Source: Clostridium_AM tanneri (GTDB taxonomy: Bacteria > Bacillota > Clostridia > Clostridiales > Clostridiaceae). Taken from it: a DNA stretch of 64,000 nt. The DNA is taken from assembly GCF_033659955.1 (NCBI RefSeq), contig NZ_JARUJP010000001.1, forward strand, positions 186,001-250,000, in the 5' to 3' direction. Position numbers and translations under genes: made by a program. Of the stretch, positions 17,112 to 26,561 are shown one piece after another (within the stretch, counting starts at the first letter, position 1; every line of letters starts with the position of its first letter). Under the pieces are notes generated by a model. That model ran no database searches and had not been told where the DNA came from. It saw only the letters and a program-made list of their open reading frames with translations.

Positions 17112-19166
17112 CTAGTTTATATCTGAAAACTCTATATTTATCCTATCAATATTTTCAGATAGAATAGCATAACTGTTTATATTGCTGCTATCTGCACCTA
17201 CCTTTTTAATTTTAACTATAAACTCTGTTCCTTTTCCAACTTCACTTATTACTTTTATTTCTCCATCCATTAGTTCTACAATCTTTTTTACTAGTGCCAA
17301 GCCTATACCAGTTCCCTCTGCCCTTCTTGATAGAGAACTATCAACTTGAGCAAATCTATCAAATATTGCCTCTGTTTTATCTTCTGGTATTCCAACACCA
17401 TAATCCTTTACATTGAGGTAAAAGTATTCCTCTTCTATTACTAAAGATACTATAATTTGCTTTCCTTCTGGAGTAAATTTGATTGCATTTGATAATAGAT
17501 TTAAAAGCACCTTTTCATACTTATCTCTATCAAGCTTTACATTACACTCCTCTTCATTTGTGTCAAATATCAGTTCTATTCCTTTACTAGTTGCATAAGA
17601 ATTAGCTGAATTTACTATTGCCTCACTTACGTATACTATGTCAAATTCCGTGGTACTTAAACTCAAGAAGCCAGCTTCTGCTTTAGATATGTCTAATATG
17701 TTATTAATAAGCTTAAGTAATCTGCTGCAATTTTGATTAATCCTTGATAAAGTTTTATCCATGTTAGGAGTTATCTCTTTACCATATATATCATAAGCCA
17801 ATTGAAGAGAAGAATATATTATAGTTAGCGGAGTTCTTAACTCATGAGAAATTATAGTGAAAAATTCATCTTTTAATCTGGTTATTTTTTCAAGTTCTAT
17901 GTTGTGATTCACTTCTTCTGTGATATCTGATCCATGAATATGTATTCTTGTAGTGTTGTCCTTGTTCTTACATGGTATAAATTTTATTTTATAGAATCTT
18001 TCCTCTCCTTTATGATTTTTCACCCTATAAGGGCTTACGGTGTAAGATTTATAATTTTCTCCCACATTATTGATTATTTTATATAGCCCCTCATTTATAT
18101 ATTTAATTTGTTTACCGTATTCATTCTCTTCTTCTAGTACTTGATTTTTTCCAATTACTTCTTCATATTTTTTATTTGTAAGCCTATAGGTTGTATTTGG
18201 ATAGTCCACTACGGCTATAGGAACACTTACTGTGTTGACTACATCACTAATAAACTCTGCCTGCACTTCTGCATTTATTTGATGAAGCTTAATTTCCGTT
18301 ACATCCTTAATAGTTAATATAGTATGCAAAAGCTCATCATTTTTGTTAATTATAGGAGCGCTATTTATTTCTATATATTTAGTTTGCAAAGTAGTTCTTT
18401 CTATTAACTTAAATATGGCATTCTTCATGGGACTTTTGCTTTTAATATAGTGTTTTAGTATTTTAGCACAGTCTGTCTCTTCCTGTTCTATCGGTATTAC
18501 TTCATATTTTTCAAAGATTTTATTCTTATTAACGATGTCTATAGCTCTTAAATTTAATATATCAAATACTGATTTATTACAAAGACTCATTCTTCTATTT
18601 TTATCAAAAACCATTATTCCTTCTGAAATATTGTTTATAACATCTTTTAAATGCATAAGATGCTCTTTTTCTCTGCTTCTTAGTATTTCTATTATGTCAC
18701 ATTTAGCTTTTAATTCTGTAGACAGCTCAAGAAACTTTTGTCTTTCATTTTTTATTTTGTACAGGTAATCTTCCGTTACATCTCTTAAGGTTACAACAGC
18801 TCCTATAACCCTTTCTCCTTCAAGCAAAGGAAAGCTAGATATGGAAAAATACAGGTCCTCACTACTTATATTAAACTTTACTATTAAGTTTTTAACTTCC
18901 TCTTTATTTTTTAAGGATTTATACAGAGGGAAGTCCTGCTCATTAATCTTAACATCATCCTCCAAACAGCCATTGTAATTATATAAAAAATCATATCCAT
19001 TTTTTATAACTGGAATTTTTAATTGCTCTAGTGTCATATTACCTTTATTATTAATATAAATTATATTTCCTTCTTCATCTGTTATGTATACAAAGTATGG
19101 CAAAGACTCTACTATCTTTATTGTTAAATCACTACTCTTCAATACATCAATTGTACATTTTTGCAT
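17112..19166 (-). CDS. PAS-domain sensor histidine kinase
   Basis: 684 residues, no membrane segment, so a cytoplasmic sensor. Three PAS-type modules (about 15-130, 175-290, 305-420; for example YFVYITDEEGNIIYIN and GIMVFDKNRRMSLCN) precede HisKA (ISHELRTPLTIIYSSLQ, phospho-His near 440) and HATPase_c, with N box (LLNLLSNAIKFTPEG), G1 (VKDYGVGIPEDK) and G2 (GTGIGLALVKKIV). GGGGGAAGG precedes the ATG. No response regulator is adjacent; the partner is unknown and the ligand cannot be told. Confidence 0.9.
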   Translation of the reverse strand: MQKCTIDVLKSSDLTIKIVESLPYFVYITDEEGNIIYINNKGNMTLEQLKIPVIKNGYDFLYNYNGCLEDDVKINEQDFPLYKSLKNKEEVKNLIVKFNISSEDLYFSISSFPLLEGERVIGAVVTLRDVTEDYLYKIKNERQKFLELSTELKAKCDIIEILRSREKEHLMHLKDVINNISEGIMVFDKNRRMSLCNKSVFDILNLRAIDIVNKNKIFEKYEVIPIEQEETDCAKILKHYIKSKSPMKNAIFKLIERTTLQTKYIEINSAPIINKNDELLHTILTIKDVTEIKLHQINAEVQAEFISDVVNTVSVPIAVVDYPNTTYRLTNKKYEEVIGKNQVLEEENEYGKQIKYINEGLYKIINNVGENYKSYTVSPYRVKNHKGEERFYKIKFIPCKNKDNTTRIHIHGSDITEEVNHNIELEKITRLKDEFFTIISHELRTPLTIIYSSLQLAYDIYGKEITPNMDKTLSRINQNCSRLLKLINNILDISKAEAGFLSLSTTEFDIVYVSEAIVNSANSYATSKGIELIFDTNEEECNVKLDRDKYEKVLLNLLSNAIKFTPEGKQIIVSLVIEEEYFYLNVKDYGVGIPEDKTEAIFDRFAQVDSSLSRRAEGTGIGLALVKKIVELMDGEIKVISEVGKGTEFIVKIKKVGADSSNINSYAILSENIDRINIEFSDIN

Positions 19167-19319
19167 TAATAACCTTCCCCCAAAAATTTAATAGTTTACT
19201 AATTCTATACTTAATAAATAAATTCCTTCTATTATGTATTTTATCATAAATATATCCTTTTACACCAAAAAACCTCATCATTTTTGCATTTTTCCAAATT
19301 TTACATAACAATAAATATT

Positions 19320-19350
19320 GTTATCAGTTCCAATGCGATAAAGTGATAAC
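19320..19350. promoter_or_regulatory. Inverted repeat in the kinase/BusR-like intergenic region
   Basis: GTTATCA, 17-base spacer, TGATAAC: a perfect 7-bp inverted repeat between the divergent histidine kinase and GntR/RCK_C regulator, about 110 bases upstream of the regulator start. Possible operator, perhaps autoregulatory. Inference only. Confidence 0.4.
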
Positions 19351-19458
19351 TTTTTAAGTAAAACTTGATTTTTTTTAGTTAACAACTTAAAATGATTTTA
19401 GAATTATTGGTTAATACTTGCATAAATATAGATTGCAATTTAGTTAGGAGTATTTTAA

Positions 19459-20082
19459 ATGACACATGAACCTATAATAAAACCTGTTTATCAGCAAATA
19501 GCGATTGATATAGCGAACAAAATAATCTCTGGAGATTTTCAAATAGGTACAAAACTTCATGGCAGGTCTTCCCTTGCTGGATACTATAATGTTTCTCCTG
19601 AAACCATTAGACGTGCAGTAATTTTGCTTTCAGATATGAATATAGTGGAAGTTGCTAAAGGTAGCGGAATTATAGTAAAATCTATTGATAATTCTTTAAA
19701 ATTTATAGATAAATTTAGAGATATAGAATCTATAAGCTCCTTAAAAAAGGAGATATCAGATTTAATTGCAGAAAAACAGGAAAAGGAAAACAAATTAGAG
19801 ATTTTGATTAATAATCTTATAGATTATTCAAATCGTTTTAAAAATAGCAATCCCTTTATTCCCTTTGAATTTGAAATAAATAAGAATTCAAGATTACTTG
19901 GAAAAACTATATCAGAAATTAAATTTTGGCAGAATACCGGTGGCACAATAATAGGAATCAGACGTAATAACAACTTAATATTGTCCCCTGGGCCCTATGC
20001 TACCTTTAATGCCGGTGATATTTTTATAGTAATAGGTGACGAAAATACCTATGAGAGAATTAAAAAATTTTTAAAGGAATAA
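19459..20082 (+). CDS. GntR-type regulator with RCK_C (TrkA-C) domain, BusR-like
   Basis: 207 residues. An N-terminal winged helix of GntR type (about 8-75: PVYQQIAIDIANKIISGDF, SPETIRRAVILLSDMNIVEV) is followed by a coiled-coil linker (about 90-125) and a C-terminal RCK_C domain (about 135-207: LLGKTISEIKFWQNTGGTIIGIRRNNNLILSPGPYATFNAGDIFIVIGDEN). This architecture is that of BusR, a c-di-AMP-binding repressor of osmolyte uptake in lactococci and streptococci; RCK_C domains bind c-di-AMP in many potassium systems. No busAB is nearby, but a KimA-type potassium transporter lies 4.6 kb away. RBS is TTAGGAG. Confidence 0.82.
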   Translation: MTHEPIIKPVYQQIAIDIANKIISGDFQIGTKLHGRSSLAGYYNVSPETIRRAVILLSDMNIVEVAKGSGIIVKSIDNSLKFIDKFRDIESISSLKKEISDLIAEKQEKENKLEILINNLIDYSNRFKNSNPFIPFEFEINKNSRLLGKTISEIKFWQNTGGTIIGIRRNNNLILSPGPYATFNAGDIFIVIGDENTYERIKKFLKE

Positions 20083-20095
20083 GCAGACACTAATA

Positions 20096-20141
20096 AAAGC
20101 ACTATAGATATCATTAAATCAGCTGATATTTATAGTGCTTT
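20096..20141. terminator. Bidirectional terminator between the BusR-like gene and recJ
   Basis: Long hairpin with outer arms AAAGCACTATA/TATAGTGCTTT and inner GATAT pairs, between convergent genes. Confidence 0.85.
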
Positions 20142-20150
20142 CATTAATCA

Positions 20151-21929
20151 TTAACTGCTTGATAACCTAAAATCTTTTACTATTAACTGCAGGCTAACAT
20201 TACCATTATACTCATTGATAGATGGTGAGAATATTAAGTCCATTTTTAGATTTGTAAAAGCTCCATTTATAATTTCTATAAGCTTTTCTTCTCCATAGAC
20301 CTCTTCTATGAGCTGCTTAAACTTATCTGCTCCATCAAAGGATATTGCATCTATTTTTTCCATGCTGCCCTTTGGTCTTACAAAAAGTTTTAACACACTT
20401 TTTTCCTTTCCCATTAAGTATATTCTAAATACAGTTACCTCTTTTTCAGCAAAAATTGGTGATGAATTTCCTTTTCCAAAGGGCTCTAATCTTTCTATAT
20501 CTTCTATAAGCTTAAAAGACAGCTGCTCTAATGGAATCCGTTTATCTATTCTTATCTTAGGTATTATATCTTCCTCTGTAAGAGTACAGTTATCGTTTAA
20601 AGTTTTTCTAAGCTTATCAATATTCTCCTCTTTTATAGATAATCCTGCCGCTAAAGGGTGTCCTCCGAACTTCTCCATTAGATCTTTACACTTTATAAGT
20701 TCTTCAAACATATTATATTCCTCTATAGATCTTCCTGAACCTTTAGGCGTCTTTTCTCCTTGTGTAAGAACTATGGCCGGTACACTATATCTTTCTTTTA
20801 ACCTTCCTGCAACTATACCTGCTATACTTTCATGAACATCAGGCTTATATACAACTAAAACTTTATCATCTTTCATATTAGAATTTTCTATCATATCGAT
20901 GATTTGATTTACGCTATCTACCGTCATATTTTGTCTTTCTATATTTAACTGACGAAGCTTCTTTGCAAGATCCTGCGCCTCTTTTTCATCTTCCGATAAT
21001 AGTAATTTTAAGGCTAAGGCTGCACTATCTAGTCTTCCTGTAGCATTTATACAAGGTCCTATAACAAAACCTATATGATAGGATACTATATTTTTATTTT
21101 CTAAAGAATTTTCTTTTATAAGTGCTTTTATTCCTATATTACTAGTAGAATTTAATAATCCAAGTCCACTTTTAGCAATAATTCTATTTTCTCCAATTAA
21201 ATCAACTACATCACAGATAGTTCCTATAGCTGCATACTCTATAAATTTATAGGCCTCCCTTTTATCTATTCCCATTTTGCCATATAAAACTTGCACAAAC
21301 TTAAAAGCTACACCAGCTCCGCAAAGTATTTTAAAGGGATATTTACAATCCTGTTGCTTAGGATTTATTATTGCATCTGCTTCTGGTATGGTAAATTCCC
21401 TTTCACCATTATCCTTAACCATAAAAGGAATATCATGATGATCGGTAATTACTATTGTCATTCCAAGTTCTTTAGCAAACTTAACCTGTTCTATGGCAGA
21501 TATACCATTATCACAGGTAATAATTACTTCATATCCTTCTTCCTTTAAAGTTTTTATACTATCACTATTTATTCCATAGCCCTCCATAATTCTATCCGGT
21601 ATATGATATTTTACCTCTGCCCCACAACGTAAAAGTGCTGAGTATAAAATATATGTACTAATTATGCCATCTGCATCATAATCTCCATAAACAACTATCT
21701 TTTTTCCCTCTTCTATAGCATCCTTTATTATACCAGTTCCTTTATCCATATCCTTCATGAGAAGGGGATTTTGTAGGTTTTCTATACTGGGATTCATAAA
21801 TTTGATTATTTCTTCTTCAGTTTTTATATCTCTATTCGCTAATATAGTTACTAATGTTTCACTTATTCCAGTAGCTTCAGAAAGCTTTTTTATGTTAACA
21901 GCTCTTTGTTTTAACATCCATCTAGCCAT
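20151..21929 (-). CDS. recJ: Single-stranded-DNA-specific 5'-3' exonuclease RecJ
   Basis: RecJ degrades 5' single-stranded DNA in recombination and repair. DHH-family motifs: VYGDYDADGIISTYIL (motif I), ITCDNGIS (II), ITDHHDIP (III, the DHH) and GIGTICDVVDL-type motif IV, then the DHHA1 domain with GGHPLAAGLSI and a C-terminal OB-like domain. About 592 residues. GAGGTG lies nine bases before the ATG at 21929, so the longer GTG frame at 21941, which overlaps the ribosome site, is rejected. Confidence 0.93.
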   Translation of the reverse strand: MARWMLKQRAVNIKKLSEATGISETLVTILANRDIKTEEEIIKFMNPSIENLQNPLLMKDMDKGTGIIKDAIEEGKKIVVYGDYDADGIISTYILYSALLRCGAEVKYHIPDRIMEGYGINSDSIKTLKEEGYEVIITCDNGISAIEQVKFAKELGMTIVITDHHDIPFMVKDNGEREFTIPEADAIINPKQQDCKYPFKILCGAGVAFKFVQVLYGKMGIDKREAYKFIEYAAIGTICDVVDLIGENRIIAKSGLGLLNSTSNIGIKALIKENSLENKNIVSYHIGFVIGPCINATGRLDSAALALKLLLSEDEKEAQDLAKKLRQLNIERQNMTVDSVNQIIDMIENSNMKDDKVLVVYKPDVHESIAGIVAGRLKERYSVPAIVLTQGEKTPKGSGRSIEEYNMFEELIKCKDLMEKFGGHPLAAGLSIKEENIDKLRKTLNDNCTLTEEDIIPKIRIDKRIPLEQLSFKLIEDIERLEPFGKGNSSPIFAEKEVTVFRIYLMGKEKSVLKLFVRPKGSMEKIDAISFDGADKFKQLIEEVYGEEKLIEIINGAFTNLKMDLIFSPSINEYNGNVSLQLIVKDFRLSSS

Positions 21930-22097
21930 TTTATGTATCACCTCTTTCCGTAAATATTATACCATGTTAATAATAATATTGATTAATAAATAAATCATCT
22001 TTTTATTTATAATATGGAAATTTATTACTATAGTGGTATAATACAAATATAATATGTATTACTAGTAAATAATAAAATAGAAAGGTGGATGGTACCT

Positions 22098-22847
22098 ATG
22101 AGTAAAGAAACTTTAAAAAATTTTTTAAAAGCAGATGCCTTTGAAGAATTAAAACAGATTGAAACAGACCAGGATAAGGAATTACCTCAACCAGCTGTTC
22201 AAAAGAGCTGTCCAGCCTCACCTAAATTAATAGACTTAGTTTCTGCTGATGCCTTTGAGTGTGGTTCTATGAGCATCTTGGATTCTTTAAAATTCAGAAA
22301 AAGTAGAAGAGTTTTTTCAGAAGATACTTTAACTATAGAAGAATTATCCTATCTTCTATGGAGCGCTCAGGGAGTTAAGAAAATAGTAAATAAAGGTTAT
22401 GCAACTTTAAGAACAGTACCTTCTGCTGGTGCTAGACATTCCTTTGAGACTTATCTGGCAGTATTAAACGTAGAAGGCTTGGAAAATGGAATTTATAGAT
22501 ACTTACCCTTAGAACATAAGCTACTATTTTTATACTCTGACACTGACCTTGCAGATAAGCTTAATTCTGCTGTTTTAAACCAAAAGTTTGTATCAAACAG
22601 TGCAGTAACTTTTATATGGTCTACTATTCCTTACAGAATGGAGTGGAGATATAGCGTAGCTTCCGCTAAACTTATTGCTATAGATGCTGGTCATGTGTGC
22701 GAAAATATTTACCTTGCAGCAGAGTCCATAAATGCTGGTACCTGTGCTATAGCTGCTTATGACCAAGATCAAATGGATAGACTAATTGGTGTAGATGGAA
22801 ACAATGAATTCACTATCTATTTAGCTGCAGTAGGAAAAGTAAAGTAA
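22098..22847 (+). CDS. SagB/ThcOx-family FMN oxidoreductase, stand-alone
   Basis: Nitroreductase-fold protein of SagB type, about 249 residues. The core motifs are KFRKSRRVFSEDTLTIEELSYLLWSAQG, RTVPSAGARHSFETYLAV and the C-terminal AGHVCENIYLAAESINAGTCAIAAYD. SagB proteins oxidise thiazolines/oxazolines in peptide natural products, but lone copies like this one, without YcaO or cyclodehydratase genes, have unknown substrates. The N-terminal about 55-residue extension has two similar stretches (LKADAFEEL and SADAFECG). AGGTGG overlaps the first ATG (22089), so the ATG at 22098 is taken as start. Confidence 0.85.
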   Translation: MSKETLKNFLKADAFEELKQIETDQDKELPQPAVQKSCPASPKLIDLVSADAFECGSMSILDSLKFRKSRRVFSEDTLTIEELSYLLWSAQGVKKIVNKGYATLRTVPSAGARHSFETYLAVLNVEGLENGIYRYLPLEHKLLFLYSDTDLADKLNSAVLNQKFVSNSAVTFIWSTIPYRMEWRYSVASAKLIAIDAGHVCENIYLAAESINAGTCAIAAYDQDQMDRLIGVDGNNEFTIYLAAVGKVK

Positions 22848-22889
22848 ATCTGTGTAGATTATAGGCTGCTGAAATGCAGAATTAATTGG

Positions 22890-22908
22890 GGCAAATGCCC
22901 CATTTGCC
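22890..22908. terminator. Hairpin between convergent SagB-like and copZ genes
   Basis: GGCAAAT/ATTTGCC stem with a 5-base loop. No T run on either side, so only a weak terminator candidate. Confidence 0.3.
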
Positions 22909-22920
22909 AAAGACTACTAT

Positions 22921-23136
22921 TTATATTTTCTCTATATCTGTTACTTCATAACCAGTGTCATCCACTGCCTCTTTAATTTTATTATCATCTATACTGGTTC
23001 TGCTTTCTACAAATGCAGTTTCTGTTCTTAAATCTATGTTTACTGAGGTTACCCCAGGGAGCTCTACCAATGCATCATGAACCTGTCTTACGCACTTCAT
23101 ACAGCTCATTCCCTCAATAGTTAATATCTTTTTCAT
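22921..23136 (-). CDS. copZ: Heavy-metal-associated (CopZ-like) chaperone
   Basis: 71-residue HMA domain of ferredoxin-like fold with the metal-binding motif GMSCMKC near the N-terminus, followed by the family pattern (VHDALVELPGVTSVNIDLRTETAFVE, KIKEAVDDTGYEV). It carries copper(I) or a similar ion in the cytosol. No copA or csoR is adjacent, so copper rather than another metal is the family default. Confidence 0.85.
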   Translation of the reverse strand: MKKILTIEGMSCMKCVRQVHDALVELPGVTSVNIDLRTETAFVESRTSIDDNKIKEAVDDTGYEVTDIEKI

Positions 23137-23277
23137 TTTTATTCGCCCCTTTTTATTGTATTTTTAAATAATAGTTTTATCCAATTTTACAGGTTTTATA
23201 ACAATTTACAATGTATTACTATAATATTATTTTTGTTATAACTCTGTTCCAAGGAACTATTATAATCACCTAGCCCT

Positions 23278-24531
23278 TTAACCTTTTGTTATAATTTGTA
23301 TAGTTGGATTTATTAATACCTTTCTTATAACCTCTAGTATATTTTCCTCACTAATACTTTGTAATCCATCAACCTCCTCATAAATCCTTTCTGCTCTACC
23401 ATACATAAGCTCATAGGTAGTAAGCTCTTTGCATAGCTGAATGGACTTTTCCAGTTTAAGCTGTCTTTTAAGCTTGATATTTTTGCTTAATTCTTTTATT
23501 CTCTCTTCGTTAAAATATCCCTTTAATTTTTTTAATTCTTCAATCTTATTACCTATAATATCCAAGGCCTTTTGCACTTTATCCTCTGAAGTTCCTAGAT
23601 TAATGGTGAAAATTTTAATTCCTCTTTCGTTTTTTATGTAGCTCCCTACATCGTAGGCAAGAGCATTTTTTGTTCTTATCTCCTCGAAAAGTACACTGCT
23701 TGTTCCCTCTCCGAAGGCAGCATTAAACAAAGTTAAAGCCTTTAATTCATTTTCTTCTAGTTCTTCAATATTAAATAAGTACTGAATTTTAGCTCCTCCT
23801 ATAGATCCTGATTTTTCTTCAAATATCCCTGCCATATTCCTTTCCATCTTTATGTTACTTTTACTCTTATCTATATTTGTAGAGATTACCTCATTTTTTC
23901 CTAACCACTGTCCAAAATATTCTTTTACCACTGACAATATCTGCTCACAGCTTAAAGAAGAACATACACTTATAACGCAATTTTCTGGAACATAATACTT
24001 TTGATAAAAATCTTTTATATGCTTTAAGGTAATAGACTTCACACTTTCTTCAGTTCCTATTATCAAATTTTTTATTCTCTTATTACTGAAGGCATTATAA
24101 AGAAGGCTGTCTTCACAATGCTGATATATGTCATCCTTCCACTCCTTAAGTTCTTCTAATATAATGTTCATCTCTTCTTTAAAACCATCTTTTCTAAAAG
24201 CAGGATTTAAAACTATATCTGAATAAAGTTCAAAACCTGCTTTAAAATCCTCTGATAGGGAAGTTCCATAATATATAACATAGGGAAAGTTGGTCATAGC
24301 ATTCTCAAAGCCAAATATTTTGTCGCATAGGTTATTTATTTCTTTTTCACTTCTTGTTTTTGTTCCTTTTGATACCATATGCTCTACAGCATGAGCAGTT
24401 CCTAATGGAAATTCATCAGTCTCCTCTATAGCTCCACCATTAAAACCTATACAAAAGGATGTTATACCTGCTGGACGATGTTCATAAATTAATTTCACTC
24501 CATTATCTAATGTGTATTTATTCAAATTCAT
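23278..24531 (-). CDS. M16 (insulinase/pitrilysin) family metallopeptidase
   Basis: About 417 residues, normal for single M16B subunits. The zinc site is the inverted motif HAVEH (residues about 47-51 of the protein from the ATG), with the downstream glutamate in EEMNIILEELKEW. The C-terminal half has the M16 substrate-chamber pattern (LTLFNAAFGEGTSSVLFEEIRTKNALAYDVGSYI). GAGAGG lies five bases before the ATG at 24531; the GTG two codons earlier overlaps it. Substrate unknown. It lies downstream of kimA but is separated from it by a terminator. Confidence 0.88.
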   Translation of the reverse strand: MNLNKYTLDNGVKLIYEHRPAGITSFCIGFNGGAIEETDEFPLGTAHAVEHMVSKGTKTRSEKEINNLCDKIFGFENAMTNFPYVIYYGTSLSEDFKAGFELYSDIVLNPAFRKDGFKEEMNIILEELKEWKDDIYQHCEDSLLYNAFSNKRIKNLIIGTEESVKSITLKHIKDFYQKYYVPENCVISVCSSLSCEQILSVVKEYFGQWLGKNEVISTNIDKSKSNIKMERNMAGIFEEKSGSIGGAKIQYLFNIEELEENELKALTLFNAAFGEGTSSVLFEEIRTKNALAYDVGSYIKNERGIKIFTINLGTSEDKVQKALDIIGNKIEELKKLKGYFNEERIKELSKNIKLKRQLKLEKSIQLCKELTTYELMYGRAERIYEEVDGLQSISEENILEVIRKVLINPTIQIITKG

Positions 24532-24557
24532 TTCCACCTCTCTAAATCAAAAATAAA

Positions 24558-24587
24558 ATAAGCACCAGTATCTATACCAGTGCTTAT
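24558..24587 (-). terminator. Terminator-like hairpin between kimA and the M16 gene
   Basis: Stem of ATAAGCAC/GTGCTTAT plus inner pairs around a 4-base loop, followed on the minus strand by TTTTATTTTT. It sits 26 bases before the M16 start, so it could also act as an attenuator for that gene. Confidence 0.7.
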
Positions 24588-24668
24588 CTTCTCTATATAA
24601 CAAGGGGACTCATTATATTGTTTTTCCTAAGCTGCTTACCTAGGTCACTTATTATTATAAATGATAAT

Positions 24669-24704
24669 TGTTACATATTTGTGTCGTCACTGTTACATAT
24701 TTGT
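24669..24704. repeat. Two 14-bp direct repeats with 22-bp period
   Basis: TGTTACATATTTGT occurs twice (24669-24682 and 24691-24704) separated by 8 bases, giving a two-helical-turn period. It lies in the kimA-M16 gap, 18 bases past the kimA stop and upstream of any M16 promoter. Looks like a tandem operator; the protein is unknown. Confidence 0.6.
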
Positions 24705-24722
24705 TTACTTTTTAGTAAAACC

Positions 24723-26561
24723 TTATTCTTCTATTATATAAGGTATAGTAACCATGGCAATATTTCTCCTTCTAAGCAGCATGGTTTTAACCAGTAGTGC
24801 TGTTTGATTATGAAGTATATTTCCCCACCACTTTGTAACTACAAACTGCGGCATTACAACGGTTATTGTATCCATCGGTCCTGCTGCATATTCTTCAGAC
24901 TCTATAAACTTAACTAAAGGTCCAACTATATTTCTATATGGAGACTTTTTAACAACTATAGGGATACCTACTCCATATTCCTCCCACTTTTTAAGAAGTT
25001 TTTCTGTACACTCTTCATCTACAGATACGTGGAAGACAATTATATTTTCTGACATAGTTCTGGCATAGTTTAATGCCTTTAAAAAAGACTTATTTAAAGT
25101 ATCTATAGGAACTATAACATATCTTTTTTGTTCCGCTAAATCTACTGCCTTTGGTCTTTCATAAACAGTAAGCCTTAACTGTTCAGCAACATGGATGTAG
25201 TGAGCCCTAATCCTTAACATTGTAGTCACAAATATAGGTATTAATATACACACAATCCATGCTCCATGAAAGAACTTTGTTACTCCAATTATTATTACAG
25301 TGATAAAAGTCACCAATGCCCCTAGCCCATTTACAAAGGCCTTATGTCTCCAGCCCTTTTTCTTTTCTGTAACCCACTTAGTAAACATTCCAGTTTGAGA
25401 TAAGGTAAAGGATACAAATACACCTACAGCATATAGAGGCATAAGAAGGTGCGTATCTCCTCTAAATAGTATTACTAGGATAGATGCTAAAACTGCTAAA
25501 ACTATAATACCATTAGAAAATCCTAGTCTCTTACCTCTTTTTGTAAACTGTCTTGGTACAAAGCCATCTTTAGCCATAAGAGCTAAAAGTAATGGAAGTC
25601 CTGCAAAGGCAGTGTTTGCTGCCATTATTAATATTATTGCAGTAGTTGCCTGGATTACATAGAACATAAAACCTGTACCAAATACCTGAGCAGCTATTTG
25701 AGCAATAACTGTAACCTCTGAATTTGGAACTGCGTGATATAAGGTAGCTAAATAAGATAATCCGCCAAATATCATTAAAACAATAGATGCAAGTAAGCCT
25801 AAAACTATTTTTGCATTTTTCTGTGCTGGCTCTTTAAAGCTTGGTATACCGTTACTTACAGCTTCTATACCTGTTAAAGCAGTACACCCGGAAGCAAATG
25901 CTTTAAGAAATAGTATAATTGTTATATCCCCTGTCACCTTAGGAACTTCATATAAGGTTTGAGGAGTATAGCCAAATACAAATACTTTAACAACCCCTGT
26001 AACTATCATAGCTAGTACCGAAATCATAAAAAAGTAGGTAGGAATACCAAAGATTTTTGAAGATTCTCTTATTCCTCTAAGGTTTCCTATGGTCATAAGC
26101 AATATAAGTCCTAAGGTTATGGAGATCTTATGGGTTAATAATGCCGGAAAAGTAGATGTTATTGCTGCCGTTCCTGCACTGGTACTTACCGCAACGGTTA
26201 ATATATAGTCAATAGTAAGTGCTCCGCCAGCAACCAGCCCTGGCACTGTTCCCAGATTTTCTTTAGCAACTATATAAGCCCCTCCACCATTTGGATAACT
26301 GTCTATAGTTTGTCTATAAGAAAATACTAACATAAACATAAGAAATACTATACATAGAGCAGCATAGAACATATATCTATATGACATTAGCCCTATAATA
26401 GGTACAAGTACCCACAAGATTTCCTCTCCTGCATAAGCTACTGAAGATATAGCATCACTAGATAAAATAGGCAGCCCCCAAAACTTATTGAACTTTTCAT
26501 CCTTCAATTCTTCCGTTTTTAAGGTTCTGCCTATGAGTAGTCTTCCTAATTTAAATTCCAT
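24723..26561 (-). CDS. kimA: KimA-type high-affinity potassium importer
   Basis: APC/KUP-type membrane protein of about 612 residues with about 12 hydrophobic segments and a C-terminal cytoplasmic domain (about 455-612). It follows Bacillus KimA (YdaO) closely as I recall it: LPILSSDAISSVAYAGEEIL, SYRQTIDSYPNGGGAYIVAKENLG, LTIDYILTVAVSTSAGTAAITS, FASGCTALTGIEAVSNGIPSF and the terminal VMPQFVVTKWWGNILHNQTALLVK. KimA is a potassium/proton symporter shut by c-di-AMP. GAGGTG precedes the ATG at 26561; the GTG three codons upstream overlaps it. I found no c-di-AMP (ydaO) riboswitch in the 215-base upstream gap. Confidence 0.88.
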   Translation of the reverse strand: MEFKLGRLLIGRTLKTEELKDEKFNKFWGLPILSSDAISSVAYAGEEILWVLVPIIGLMSYRYMFYAALCIVFLMFMLVFSYRQTIDSYPNGGGAYIVAKENLGTVPGLVAGGALTIDYILTVAVSTSAGTAAITSTFPALLTHKISITLGLILLMTIGNLRGIRESSKIFGIPTYFFMISVLAMIVTGVVKVFVFGYTPQTLYEVPKVTGDITIILFLKAFASGCTALTGIEAVSNGIPSFKEPAQKNAKIVLGLLASIVLMIFGGLSYLATLYHAVPNSEVTVIAQIAAQVFGTGFMFYVIQATTAIILIMAANTAFAGLPLLLALMAKDGFVPRQFTKRGKRLGFSNGIIVLAVLASILVILFRGDTHLLMPLYAVGVFVSFTLSQTGMFTKWVTEKKKGWRHKAFVNGLGALVTFITVIIIGVTKFFHGAWIVCILIPIFVTTMLRIRAHYIHVAEQLRLTVYERPKAVDLAEQKRYVIVPIDTLNKSFLKALNYARTMSENIIVFHVSVDEECTEKLLKKWEEYGVGIPIVVKKSPYRNIVGPLVKFIESEEYAAGPMDTITVVMPQFVVTKWWGNILHNQTALLVKTMLLRRRNIAMVTIPYIIEE

